From CAZAKZ01 sp964485695 (GTDB lineage Bacteria; Planctomycetota; JAFGQW01), in the NCBI GenBank assembly GCA_964485695.1, contig CAZAKZ010000004.1:1-64000 (forward strand): DNA of 64,000 bases. Direction: 5' to 3'. The position numbers were made by a program, and so were the translations under genes. Below are positions 1 through 8,821 of this stretch, one piece after another; the first letter of the stretch is position 1, and each line of letters begins with the position of its first letter. The notes beneath the pieces are model-generated. The model saw only the letters and a list, made by a program, of their open reading frames with translations. It searched no databases and was not told the DNA's origin.

Positions 1-18
1 CTGTCAAACTTCACGAGT

Positions 19-40
19 CCCCCAGCAGAGCTGGGGGTTT
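19..40 (+). terminator. Intrinsic terminator-like hairpin
   Basis: CCCCCAGC (19-26) pairs perfectly with GCTGGGGG (30-37) around a 3-nt AGA loop and is followed by TTTCCCCTT. It probably ends a plus-strand gene lying before the window. The tail is only a short T stretch, so Rho-independent termination is likely but not certain. Confidence 0.6.
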
Positions 41-150
41 CCCCTTAAAATGAAAGTTCGAGCATGAACCCCTGTTGCGTGGAATGATTCATCCTGGGAG
101 GATGAGAATCCACATCGCCCTGGTTGCAGAATCGAGCAGAATCAAACGGC

Positions 151-2520
151 ATGCTATCCCAGCTCCAGATCCGCCTCGCCGGTCTTAGAAGGAAGATCCG
201 GTTCATCCAGTGCCTGTCGGGCCTGGCCCGGTTCAGTCTCACGGTGTTCGGCCTGGTGGCCGCCACCTATCTTCTGGACCGCGGCCTGCGCCTGCCCTTC
301 ACGGTGCGTGCCGTGCTCCTGGTCTCCGGCGTGGGCATTAGCCTCTGGATTCTCCGAGGATTCTTGCTCCGCCCCCTGGGCCGGCCCCTGGACGACCAGT
401 GCCTGGCCGACGGCGTCGAGGCTTCCCACCCCGACCTGGCCGATCGGCTGCGGAGCGCCCTCGACTTTCAGCGGGCCATGGAAGAGGACACGTTCCCGGA
501 GAGCCGCACCCTGGCCCGGGCCATGGTGGCCGAAACCCTGGAGAGGACCCGGTCCCTGAACTTCGCCCGGGTGGCCCGGTTCCGCCGGATTTGGCCCCTG
601 GCAGCGGTGTGCACCCTGGCCGCCTGCGTCCTCCTGGCGGGAATCACCCTGACCGAGAGCCACTTCGACATCTGGTTCAAGCGCTGCGTGTGCCTCAGCA
701 GCACCGAGATCTGGCCGCGCACCACGGCGCTGCGCGTGCTCATGCCCCCTGCCGGCAGCGTGGTCTACGTCACCGAAGAGGACGGCCGGACCGTGTTCAA
801 CCTGGCCCGGGGCCTCGACTTCACCCTGAACGTGGTGGCCGATCACGGCGATCCGGCCGAGGTGAAGCTCCACTTCGATTCCCTGCCTGGCACCGGCAGC
901 CACTCGACCACCGGCGCCCGGGTGCTGCCGCGGGTCCAGTCGGGCCGCTACGCCACCACCTTCGAGCGCCTCACCCGGTCCTTCGCCTTCCACGTCACGG
1001 GCGGCGACGACAACGACGACCGGCCGCTCTACGGGGTGCGGGTTCTTCATGCCCCCGCCGTGAGCGAGGTGCGGGTCCAGGCCGATTTCCCGCCCTACAC
1101 GGGACGCGCCCGGGTCACCTATCCCCGGGGGGACGTGGAGGTGCCGTGCGACACCCGCCTCACCTTCTTCCTGGAGGCCACGCAACACCTGGCCGAAGCG
1201 TGGCTCTGCACCGGGGAGGGAAACGGAAACCGGACCCCGATGGACCGCATCGACGACCGGAGGTTCAAGGGGCACCTCCGGGCCGATTCCGATTTCGACT
1301 ACACCTTTGACCTGAGAGGTCTCAACCGCATCCGGAACCACAACCGGGTCCGTTTCCGGGTGACCACCGTGCCCGACCGCGCACCCACGGTGCGGAATCT
1401 CAGGCCCAGGTCCGCACAGGTGGACGTGACGCCCGGTGGGGTCCTGGCCCTGCTGGCCCGGGTGCGCGACGACCACGGCACCCGGGCCGCCAGGATCCTC
1501 GTCGAGCGGCGACGCAAACGGCGGGTTCTGGACGTCCGGGCCGAGGATCGCATCGGCGGGGATGACGGCGACGTCCAGGGCACCCGGGCCTTTCACCTCT
1601 TCAGGCACCTGGAGATCGCGGACCTCCGGGTGGCCAAGTCGGGCCGGAACGCCGGCGAGCGCGCCCCCATGCCGGGAGACGTGCTGCGCCTCTCCATCGA
1701 GGTGGAGGACAACCACCAGGACTTGGGCGGTGTGGATCGACCCAACCTCGGCCGATCCAAGGCCGTCCGGATTGAGGTGGTGGGGGCCGGCGATCTGGAA
1801 CGGCGCATCAATGATCGCCAGCTCCGGATCAAGGAGGACGTGCGGAAGATCGTGGCCTATCAGGAGCGGACCCGGTCCGAGGCCGGGGACCTCCAGGAGG
1901 TCCTGGCGAAAACGGGCACCGAGGGACTCAAGGAGATCGCCGAGCAGATCCTGTCGGTGGAGCGGCGGCAGAACCGCCTCACCGTGGACCTGTCCGGGGT
2001 TCTCTCCGGTCTGAAGTCCAACCTGGACGCCTACGCCTATAACCGGCTGGAGGCCTTGCCGGTCGCGAACCGCGTCCTGGACATCTTCGCCCGGGAGATC
2101 CGGCAAAATCCGGGCCAGGACAAGGCACGGATCCGCGCCCTGGTGGAGACGTTCCGGGCCGGAACCCTGGGCAAGTCGGACGCGCTGGAGAAGTTGATCC
2201 GCATGACGGGCCTGGCCATGGACGGGGCCGAGGAGGCCTCCCCCGCGGCGGCCCGGGCCCTGAGCCGGGCACGCGCCGGGGCCGGCCCCAAGGCGATGCT
2301 TACGTCGGTCAAGGCGGCGATCGAACACCAGGACCGCGCCCTCGAGATCCTCAAGGCCCTCACCGAAGGGCTGGAGGACTGGGAGGATTACCAGGAGGTG
2401 ATCCAGCTCAACAAGGAGCTCATCAACCTGCAAAAGGAGATCAAGAAGAGGACCGAAGACCTGTTAATGAAGGGCAACACGAAGAACAACCCGAACCCAA
2501 AGGGGAAACGCCACCCTTGA
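151..2520 (+). CDS. DUF4175-like membrane protein with long coiled-coil C-terminus
   Basis: First gene of a four-gene plus-strand operon. Two hydrophobic segments lie near the N-terminus and a third at about residue 150, followed by a large extracytoplasmic region and a charged helical C-terminal part ending in a Lys/Asn-rich tail. This organisation resembles the DUF4175-type proteins that planctomycetes keep with exported coiled-coil proteins and squalene-cyclase-repeat proteins; the family assignment is from memory of that layout. I start it at the ATG at 151; an in-frame TTG at 124 would add nine residues, and neither has a clear ribosome binding site. The role is unknown; an envelope-structural or scaffold function is inferred from the TM segments and neighbours only. 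Confidence 0.6.
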   Translation: MLSQLQIRLAGLRRKIRFIQCLSGLARFSLTVFGLVAATYLLDRGLRLPFTVRAVLLVSGVGISLWILRGFLLRPLGRPLDDQCLADGVEASHPDLADRLRSALDFQRAMEEDTFPESRTLARAMVAETLERTRSLNFARVARFRRIWPLAAVCTLAACVLLAGITLTESHFDIWFKRCVCLSSTEIWPRTTALRVLMPPAGSVVYVTEEDGRTVFNLARGLDFTLNVVADHGDPAEVKLHFDSLPGTGSHSTTGARVLPRVQSGRYATTFERLTRSFAFHVTGGDDNDDRPLYGVRVLHAPAVSEVRVQADFPPYTGRARVTYPRGDVEVPCDTRLTFFLEATQHLAEAWLCTGEGNGNRTPMDRIDDRRFKGHLRADSDFDYTFDLRGLNRIRNHNRVRFRVTTVPDRAPTVRNLRPRSAQVDVTPGGVLALLARVRDDHGTRAARILVERRRKRRVLDVRAEDRIGGDDGDVQGTRAFHLFRHLEIADLRVAKSGRNAGERAPMPGDVLRLSIEVEDNHQDLGGVDRPNLGRSKAVRIEVVGAGDLERRINDRQLRIKEDVRKIVAYQERTRSEAGDLQEVLAKTGTEGLKEIAEQILSVERRQNRLTVDLSGVLSGLKSNLDAYAYNRLEALPVANRVLDIFAREIRQNPGQDKARIRALVETFRAGTLGKSDALEKLIRMTGLAMDGAEEASPAAARALSRARAGAGPKAMLTSVKAAIEHQDRALEILKALTEGLEDWEDYQEVIQLNKELINLQKEIKKRTEDLLMKGNTKNNPNPKGKRHP

Positions 2521-2527
2521 TCCGGAC

Positions 2528-2551
2528 CCGGACCGGATTCGGCCGGTCCGG
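2528..2551 (+). terminator. GC-rich hairpin between the first two genes
   Basis: CCGGACCG (2528-2535) and CGGTCCGG (2544-2551) form an 8-bp perfect stem with an 8-nt loop, eight bases after the stop codon of the DUF4175-like gene. No T-tract follows. It may be a partial terminator or an mRNA 3'-end stabiliser. Confidence 0.4.
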
Positions 2552-2761
2552 AACCAGACCCCGGATTCTGAAACCGCCTACGGATTTCATGGGCACTCTT
2601 CGAGCGGGTTCAAAGGGCCTCCGGAGGGCATCGTTTCGGGCCCGGTAGGATTGGAATACAATGATTGTGGAACCTCCGGCCGGTTTCAGGCCTCAAAACC
2701 GAGGCCATCAAACCCTGTCTTCGAGGGGGTTCGAGTCGAAAGCACGAGGAGACGAAACTCC

Positions 2762-5443
2762 ATGACCGGACACGTTCGGGTTTCCCGCCGGGCCGCTCTG
2801 CCCGTGGCAGCGTGGCTCCTCATCCTGCTCTTCGGCCCGACCTGGGTGCGCCCGGAGGCCCAGCAACCCAAGAGCCTGGCCCACCTCATCAAGGACCAGC
2901 AGAACGCCCTGAAGCGGCTCCAGGTCCTCATCCAGAAACTGGACCGCCTGGCCGACCGCCTGGAGCGGGAAGGCCAGGGCTACGCCGCCAACCTGCTCAG
3001 GAGAGCACGCGCCCACCTCCTGAACAAGAAGGCGGATAAGGACAAACCGCTCAAGGAGAGGATGGAGGAGGCCAGACGATACCTCGAGGGAGAACAGGTC
3101 GGCCTGGCCGGGGAAGCCCAGGCAGATGCACTGATCAAGCTCCAGGAGTGCCTCTCGATCCTGCTGGATCGCGAGAACCGGGACAAGATCGAGGCCGAGC
3201 TGGAGGCTCTGAAGAAGTCCCTGAAGAACCTGGAGGCCATCCGCGAGGACCAGACCCGCCTCCACCACGAGACCCAAAACGCCGGGAATGCGGAACGCGC
3301 CTCTGCCCTGCAATCCCTGAAGAACCGCCTGGAGGACCTGGCCGCGCATCAGGAGGCGCTACGCAACCGCACCGGGAGGCGCAGCGCCGAGGACCAGGCC
3401 GCCTGGAACCGGGTGCAAATGGGATTGAAGGACCTGGCGCAGGAGCAGGCCCGCCTGGCCGAGACCCTGCGGAAAACGTCCGAGCGAGATCCGGCCAAGA
3501 TCCAGGCGCTCCGGGCCGAAGCCGGGAAGGCCCTGGAGGCGTACGCCCGCGCCCTGCAGGAGGCCGCAAACCTGGCGGCCTCGGACCCGAAGACCCCGGG
3601 CCACGAGGCTCGGATCAAAGCGGAGTCCAAGGCCCGGACCGCGGCACGCGAGGCGGCCGGAAAGGCCGTGCAAGCCCTGTCCCGGACCGTGGACCGGGTC
3701 GAGCGCGCCGAGCAGGCCCTGGACCGCGCCGGGGCCGAGGAGCGCAAGGGGGACCGAGCTCAGGCCGCGGGCTCTTCCAAAGCCGCCCGCAAGGCCTTCG
3801 AGGAGGCGGCCCGATCTGCGGCCGAGGCAGCGGACCAGGTGAAGAAGCTAGTGCCCCAGAAGCCCGGCGCTCCAGAAACGTGCAGCCGCCTGGCCGGGCG
3901 CCAGAAAGGTCTCCTCGAGACCCTGAAGAAGATGAAGGACGACCTGAAGCGGGCCCTCTTTCCCGAGGCCACCCAAAAGGAGGCCGAGACCGCGGCCGAG
4001 GCCATGAACCGGGCTGCAAAAGCGCTGGAAGAGGCGGCCAGGGCCGAGGCCGGCAATACGAAATCAAAAAAAGAAAAGACCCGGGCCGCGGCCGGGTCCG
4101 CCGACCGAGCACGCCGCGCCCTGGACCGGGCCTCAAAGGCCATGGAAGCCGCGGAAAAGGCCCGCGTCTCCGGGTCCAGCACGGAACGGGAACAGACGGC
4201 CAAGGCCCAGGATCGCCTGGCCGAACAGGCCGGGGCTCTGGCCCAAGATCTGGAGAAGGCCGGGAAGAAGTCCGGAAACACCGGGAATGACACCGGGAAA
4301 AACACCGGAGCCATGGACGCCGCCACCCGGGCCACTCGGCAAGCCCAGGGTCAGATGGACCGGGCGAGTCAGGACATCCGCCAGGGTCGCACGGCCCGGG
4401 CCCGAGACCGCCAGCGCGAGGCAAAAGAGCACCTGGATGAGGCTCTACAGCGCCTGGATGCCGGCAGCCCCCCTGACCAGAGCCCGAAGAAGATCCGCGA
4501 GCACCTGGCCCAGTGGCAGGACAAGATCCGCCGGGAGGTGGAGAAGCTGAGCAACAGCCTGGAGGCCATCGGTAACAAGGAGGGTCGAAAGGGCGGAGGT
4601 TCGCAGTCCCGATCCCTGAAGCGCGCCGAGCGGAGCATGAAACGATCCCGGCAGGAGCTGGACCGCGGCCGCATGGCCCGGGCCGAGGAGCGGCAGAAGG
4701 AGGCTTTGGCCGCCCTGAACCAGGCCGAGCGCGAGATCCGCAAGCGCGAGCGCGACTACATCGAGATGGCCCAGGAAGAGGTGATCTTCAACATTGGCCA
4801 GCGGCTCCGGGACGTGCTCGAGAAGCAGAAAGAAATCAACTTGAAGAGCGGGGTGGAGGGTGCGCGCCTCCAGGCCGGCCGCAGGCGCATGCCCCGGTCG
4901 GTGCGAAAGGCCTTCGATCGCCTGGTCACTCGCCAGGGCAAGGCCCGGAAGAGCGTGGATGATATTGTGGAGGAACTCACCAAGGAGAAGATCGAGGTGT
5001 TCCTGTTCCTGCTGGGCCGCGTGGCCGAGGACATGGGCCGCCTGGCGGAGAACCTGGGCAAGCGGCCGCCGGACCTCGGTAGCATGACCCGCCTCATGCA
5101 GGCCGACGTGGTGAAGAACCTGAAGACCCTGCTGGCCACTCTCGAGGAGGAGGCCGAACGCAGGCAGAAGGAGCGGGAGAGCGGCCAGAAGGAGGGCGGC
5201 GGAGACCCGCCCCAGGGGAAGCCGCGCCTGATCCCCCCCACCGCCGAGATCATCATGCTGAAGAACTACGAGATCCAGGTCCGTGAGCGCACCCAGAAGC
5301 TCCAAGAGTCCCTGTCCAGAACCGCCACGGGTGACCGGGTTCCGGACACCATCCAGAGCCTGTTGATCCGCCTGGCCCACCAGCAGGGCCAGGTGCGCGA
5401 GATCCTCAGGAAATTCATGAAGTCCCTGAACATCAGTCCTTGA
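2762..5443 (+). CDS. Exported coiled-coil protein (about 890 aa)
   Basis: The ATG at 2762 follows a GAGGAGA ribosome binding site and begins a clear signal peptide: a basic start, the hydrophobic core AAWLLILLFGP-like segment, then a cleavage region ending near QAQQ-type residues. The rest is almost entirely Ala/Lys/Glu/Arg-rich heptad-like helix, with no enzyme motif visible. An in-frame GTG/ATG region upstream (from 2651) would prepend 37 residues and bury the signal peptide, so I reject it. It lies between the DUF4175-like gene and a second exported charged protein, suggesting a periplasmic or cell-surface structural role. Such coiled coils score poorly in homology searches, so the function is left open. 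Confidence 0.65.
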   Translation: MTGHVRVSRRAALPVAAWLLILLFGPTWVRPEAQQPKSLAHLIKDQQNALKRLQVLIQKLDRLADRLEREGQGYAANLLRRARAHLLNKKADKDKPLKERMEEARRYLEGEQVGLAGEAQADALIKLQECLSILLDRENRDKIEAELEALKKSLKNLEAIREDQTRLHHETQNAGNAERASALQSLKNRLEDLAAHQEALRNRTGRRSAEDQAAWNRVQMGLKDLAQEQARLAETLRKTSERDPAKIQALRAEAGKALEAYARALQEAANLAASDPKTPGHEARIKAESKARTAAREAAGKAVQALSRTVDRVERAEQALDRAGAEERKGDRAQAAGSSKAARKAFEEAARSAAEAADQVKKLVPQKPGAPETCSRLAGRQKGLLETLKKMKDDLKRALFPEATQKEAETAAEAMNRAAKALEEAARAEAGNTKSKKEKTRAAAGSADRARRALDRASKAMEAAEKARVSGSSTEREQTAKAQDRLAEQAGALAQDLEKAGKKSGNTGNDTGKNTGAMDAATRATRQAQGQMDRASQDIRQGRTARARDRQREAKEHLDEALQRLDAGSPPDQSPKKIREHLAQWQDKIRREVEKLSNSLEAIGNKEGRKGGGSQSRSLKRAERSMKRSRQELDRGRMARAEERQKEALAALNQAEREIRKRERDYIEMAQEEVIFNIGQRLRDVLEKQKEINLKSGVEGARLQAGRRRMPRSVRKAFDRLVTRQGKARKSVDDIVEELTKEKIEVFLFLLGRVAEDMGRLAENLGKRPPDLGSMTRLMQADVVKNLKTLLATLEEEAERRQKERESGQKEGGGDPPQGKPRLIPPTAEIIMLKNYEIQVRERTQKLQESLSRTATGDRVPDTIQSLLIRLAHQQGQVREILRKFMKSLNISP

Positions 5444-5465
5444 AAATACGGTAGGAAACCAAGGC

Positions 5466-6137
5466 ATGCGACATCTCGTCTTTTTCGCCGGCCTCCTCGC
5501 AGCGCTGCTCGCAGCGGGACTTGCCGCTGGCCAGGAAACCCCCGGTCCCCCAGGTGGCAAGGGGGGCAAGGGAAAAGACCCCGTCCAGATGCTCAAGGAG
5601 ATCGAGCAGGACATGGGCAAGGTGGAGGATCTCCTGCTAAGGGCCCAGGCCGGTAAGACATCCGGCACCGGGGCCGCCGGAGCAGCCGGCGCCGTGGTGA
5701 AGAAGATCGAGAAGCTCCTGGACGAGGCCAGGAAGGGAGAGAGCCGCATCATTGACAGCCTGGACGAGCTGATCAAGGAGATCCGAAAGCACCAGAAATC
5801 CAAGAAGCGCGGCGGCAAGTCCTCGAAGCGGAACCAGAAGAAGAAGCAGCGTCCGGAGGGCGAGAAGAAGGACCCCCGGTACGACAACCAGAACCCTCGG
5901 GACCGGGAGAATCCAGGGCGCAAACGGGATCGGATGGACAAGAACAAGACGGACAAGAAGCCGCCCAGGGGAAAGCAGAAGAAGGTGGACCACCCGGACA
6001 GGACCGGGATCTGGGGCCGGCTGCCCGACAAGCTGTTCCGGCTCCTCACCAACCGCGACCAGACCGTGTTCCCGCCGGAGTTCCGGGACTACGTGGAGCG
6101 CTACTTCAAGCGCCTGGCCGAGGGGCGGTCTCGATAG
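5466..6137 (+). CDS. Exported Lys/Arg-rich small protein
   Basis: A 223-residue protein with an N-terminal signal peptide (MRHLVFFAGLLAALLAAGL core, then a GQE cleavage region), a Gly/Ala-rich patch (about residues 60-80), a helical segment and a strongly basic, low-complexity region (about residues 105-180) rich in Lys, Arg, Asn and Gly. The C-terminal 40 residues are more globular, with Trp, Phe and Tyr (the DYVERYFKRL part). It begins 22 bp after the coiled-coil gene and ends 11 bp before the cyclase-repeat gene, so all are probably co-transcribed. I recognise no family; the basic tail may bind acidic surface polymers, which is a guess. Confidence 0.6.
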   Translation: MRHLVFFAGLLAALLAAGLAAGQETPGPPGGKGGKGKDPVQMLKEIEQDMGKVEDLLLRAQAGKTSGTGAAGAAGAVVKKIEKLLDEARKGESRIIDSLDELIKEIRKHQKSKKRGGKSSKRNQKKKQRPEGEKKDPRYDNQNPRDRENPGRKRDRMDKNKTDKKPPRGKQKKVDHPDRTGIWGRLPDKLFRLLTNRDQTVFPPEFRDYVERYFKRLAEGRSR

Positions 6138-6151
6138 GGACGTGGAGCGTG

Positions 6152-7318
6152 ATGTTGATAAGCAGACCTGGATCCACGGCAACGCGGGTGATCCCGGCGG
6201 CCTGTCTGGCTCTCCTGGTTTGCGGGGCTCTGGAGGCCCAGCGCAATACCCCGCCGGCCACCACGCCGATCCAGAAGAAGTCGTTCACCACCCGGGAGGA
6301 GATCACCCCCCGCATGCGCAAGGTGGTGGACAGGGCGCTTGAATACCTCGCCTCCCGGGCCAACGCCGACGGCTCCTACGGCGACGCCAACGCCCAGATC
6401 GCCATCACGTCCATCACCGCCCTCTCCTTCATGGCCTCGGGCTCCACGGCCAACCGCGGCCCCTACCAGACAGAGGTGAGCCGGGCCGTCAAGTTCCTCA
6501 TGAACCACGTTTCCACGGATCCGAATCACCGGGGATACATCGTCATGCACGAGGATCCCGACAGCCGCATGCACGGCCACGGATTCGCCACCCTGGCCCT
6601 GGCCGAGGCCCTGGGCACGTACGGAAACGGCAACCCCGAAAAGTTCAAGGCGCTGAAGAACGCGGTGGTGCGGGCGGTGCGCCTCATCGAACGCACCCAG
6701 TCCGATGCGGGCGGCTGGTATTACCACCCCGCCAACGACGGCAACCACGAGGGAAGCATCACCATCTGCATGCTCCAGGCGCTGCGCGCCGCCTACAACG
6801 CCGGCATCTTCGTCAAGAAGCGGGTCATCGACAAGGCCCTGAAGTACATCGAGGAATCAGCACAGAAGCGCAACGGTAAGCTCACCGGCGCGTTCAAGTA
6901 CAGCCTCGTGGACAACCAGACCAGCTTCGCCCTGACCGCCGCCGCCGTGAGCACCCTGCACATGTGCGGCCAGTACAACACGAACCTCATCCGGCTGGGC
7001 CTCTCGCACATGGACCGGGAGCTCGACGACCACCTGACCCAGGGGGACTTCTACTACTACGGTGTCCTCTACGCCTCCCAGGCCTACTTCCAGGTCGCAG
7101 GCCGCCCGTGGAGGAAGAACTTCCCCCGCATCCGGAACTCCATTTTGAAGAACGCCATCCAGCCGGGGGAGAAGGATGAGGACTACGCCAAGCACATCGG
7201 CGCCTTCAAGCCCCACATGCCCTCCCAGGAGCTCGATTACGGCGTGGTCTACGCCACGGCCATGGCCACCCTGACCCTGCAGATCCCCTACCGCTTCCTG
7301 CCGGTGTTCCAGAAGTAG
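6152..7318 (+). CDS. Exported prenyltransferase/squalene-oxidase repeat protein
   Basis: The sequence has repeated alpha-alpha hairpins with the short motifs of the squalene-cyclase/prenyltransferase toroid fold, for example GSYGDANAQIAITSITALS and the later GGWYYHPAN segment. The N-terminal 31 residues form a signal peptide ending near LEAQ. No DXDD-type cyclase acid motif is apparent, and at 389 residues it is shorter than true hopanoid cyclases (over 600), so it is probably a non-catalytic or binding toroid like the many planctomycete paralogues. A GTG directly before the ATG (6149) is an alternative start. Last gene of the operon; it faces the RlmI-like gene across palindromic element A. 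Confidence 0.75.
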   Translation: MLISRPGSTATRVIPAACLALLVCGALEAQRNTPPATTPIQKKSFTTREEITPRMRKVVDRALEYLASRANADGSYGDANAQIAITSITALSFMASGSTANRGPYQTEVSRAVKFLMNHVSTDPNHRGYIVMHEDPDSRMHGHGFATLALAEALGTYGNGNPEKFKALKNAVVRAVRLIERTQSDAGGWYYHPANDGNHEGSITICMLQALRAAYNAGIFVKKRVIDKALKYIEESAQKRNGKLTGAFKYSLVDNQTSFALTAAAVSTLHMCGQYNTNLIRLGLSHMDRELDDHLTQGDFYYYGVLYASQAYFQVAGRPWRKNFPRIRNSILKNAIQPGEKDEDYAKHIGAFKPHMPSQELDYGVVYATAMATLTLQIPYRFLPVFQK

Positions 7319-7334
7319 GTCCGGTGTCCCCACC

Positions 7335-7439
7335 TCATTTCATGAGCAAGAAATGAGCGTAAACCCGATCAAAAACCGTTTATGAAGCATTCATGAGGTA
7401 AAAATGAGCGCGTTTGCGTTCAAAAAACGCCTATGAAAT
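7335..7439. repeat. Palindromic element A (two 51-bp nested-hairpin units)
   Basis: Two 51-bp units (7338-7388 and 7389-7439) align without gaps with 35 of 51 positions identical. Each carries TTCAT at the left and ATGAA at the right, which pair, and the junction reads TATGAAGCATTCATG. The inner stem differs between units but is preserved by paired change: TAAAC/GTTTA in unit 1 (7360-7364 with 7378-7382) and GCGTTT/AAACGC in unit 2 (7410-7415 with 7425-7430). CTCATTT (7334-7340) also pairs with AAATGAG (7351-7357). It fills the convergent gap between the cyclase-repeat gene and the methyltransferase gene. Confidence 0.75.
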
Positions 7440-7450
7440 CGTGACCGCAA

Positions 7451-8644
7451 CTAACAAACCCGCGTCAGCATGAACTTCAGGTAGCGTCCCTCCAGGCAGG
7501 CGCTGCTCACCGGGTGGTCGGGAGACTGGCCGCTCCGGTGGAGCAGCTGCAGGAACCGGCCCGTCTGTTTCGCGGCCTCGTTGAGGATGCCCTCGAACTC
7601 CATCTCGCTCACGTGGTAGGAGCAGGAGGAGGTGGCGAGGAGTCCGCCGGGCTCCACCACGCACATGGCTGCGGTGTTCAGCTCCCGGTAGCGGTGCAGC
7701 GCGTTGACGATGTCCTTCTTGGCCACGGCGAACTTCGGAGGATCGAGGATGACGAGGCCGAAGGTCCGGCCTTCGGCGCGGGACTCGGCCAGGTAGGCGC
7801 CCGCGTCGGTCTCCAGGAACTCCACGGCGTCTTCCAGGTCGTTGAGCTCGGCGTTCATGTGGCCGAGAGCGAGGGCGGCAGCTGACGAATCCACGGCCAC
7901 GACCTCTGCGGCCCCGGCCCGGGCCGCGTTCAGGGCGAATCCTCCCGTGTAGCAGAAGGCGTCCAGGACGCTGAGGCCCCGGGCGTGGTTGGCCACGTTG
8001 GCTCGGTTCACCCGCTGGTCGAAGTAGTAGCCTGTCTTCTGCCCTTGCTCGAGATTCGCCAGGTGCCGGATACCGTTTTCCACGAACTCCACCCGGCCTT
8101 CCGGCGGCAGGCGGCCCCGGCGAACGCCGCTCTCGGCGCTCAGCCCCTCGGCGCTGCGATAGGGGAAGTTGGCATTCTCGTAGATGCACTCCGGATCGAA
8201 TTGCTCCTCCAGGAAATCGAAGAAGAGAGCCTCGCGCTGCTTGATGCCTAGGGCTGAGAACTGGATGACGAAGTGATTCGCGTAGCGGTCGATGATCACG
8301 CCGCTCAAGCCGTCGCCCTCGCCGTGAACGAGGCGGTACCCGGTGGTGCCCTGGGCCTCGAGGCCGAGGATCTTTTCCCGCAGTATCACGGCCTTCTCGA
8401 GGCGGGCCCTGAAGAAGGCGGCATCGAGGACCTCGTCCGGGTCGTGGCTCAGGATCCTTACCCGGATCTGGGACCTGGAGTTGAAGAGGCCGCTGCCGAT
8501 GAAGCTGCCGTCGATATCCAGGACGGTCACCACGTCCCCGTCGCGCGCCTCCCCCTCGACGTGATCCACCGCCCCGGAGAACACCCATGGATGGCGAAAC
8601 CAGAACGGTCTGGCCTTGCCCTTCTTGACGTAGACATTTGCCAT
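7451..8644 (-). CDS. Class I SAM-dependent rRNA large-subunit methyltransferase, RlmI-like
   Basis: An N-terminal PUA-like domain (about residues 1-75, with the HPWVFSGAV motif) is followed by the RlmI-type central region and a Rossmann methyltransferase domain: VLDAFCYTGGFAL is the SAM-binding glycine motif, LDPPKFA is the catalytic motif of this family, and SCSYHVS holds the second conserved Cys. Together these mark the YccW/RlmI family, which methylates C5 of a 23S rRNA cytosine; the exact target here is inferred. I choose the ATG at 8644 because AAGGGG lies 8 nt before it; the longer reading to 8707 adds 21 unlikely residues. It lies downstream of larE, separated by hairpin element B. Confidence 0.85.
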   Translation of the reverse strand: MANVYVKKGKARPFWFRHPWVFSGAVDHVEGEARDGDVVTVLDIDGSFIGSGLFNSRSQIRVRILSHDPDEVLDAAFFRARLEKAVILREKILGLEAQGTTGYRLVHGEGDGLSGVIIDRYANHFVIQFSALGIKQREALFFDFLEEQFDPECIYENANFPYRSAEGLSAESGVRRGRLPPEGRVEFVENGIRHLANLEQGQKTGYYFDQRVNRANVANHARGLSVLDAFCYTGGFALNAARAGAAEVVAVDSSAAALALGHMNAELNDLEDAVEFLETDAGAYLAESRAEGRTFGLVILDPPKFAVAKKDIVNALHRYRELNTAAMCVVEPGGLLATSSCSYHVSEMEFEGILNEAAKQTGRFLQLLHRSGQSPDHPVSSACLEGRYLKFMLTRVC

Positions 8645-8767
8645 GGCCATTGCCCCTTCGAGGCGTTCATTCCCGAGAAGCGGCCTGGATGTTCGATGGT
8701 TCACCACGCGGATCGAGGTTGACCGCTGCGGTCCTCGCGGACCTCGCCTGGAATGAACTTCAACAAA

Positions 8768-8817
8768 CCTGTTCTGTTATGTTGTTCCGTTGAGTCCGGA
8801 ACAATATCCGGAACAGG
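8768..8817. repeat. Palindromic element B (single nested hairpin)
   Basis: Outer stem CCTGTTC (8768-8774) with GAACAGG (8811-8817), then inner stem TTGTTCCG (8782-8789) with CGGAACAA (8797-8804). This is one half-unit of the plan seen at the convergent junctions. It lies 5 bp past the larE stop codon and before the methyltransferase gene. On the minus strand it is followed by TTTGTTG, so it could be the larE terminator. Confidence 0.65.
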
Positions 8818-8821
8818 ACAT

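Noticed and set aside
154..2433. Long open frame on the minus strand of the DUF4175-like gene
   Set aside because: It is the complementary shadow of a GC-rich gene; its product is His/Gly/Val/Leu-rich without a fold, and it overlaps a far better plus-strand frame.
7338..7439. CRISPR array
   Set aside because: Only two units with no separate spacers, internally palindromic, and no cas gene nearby.
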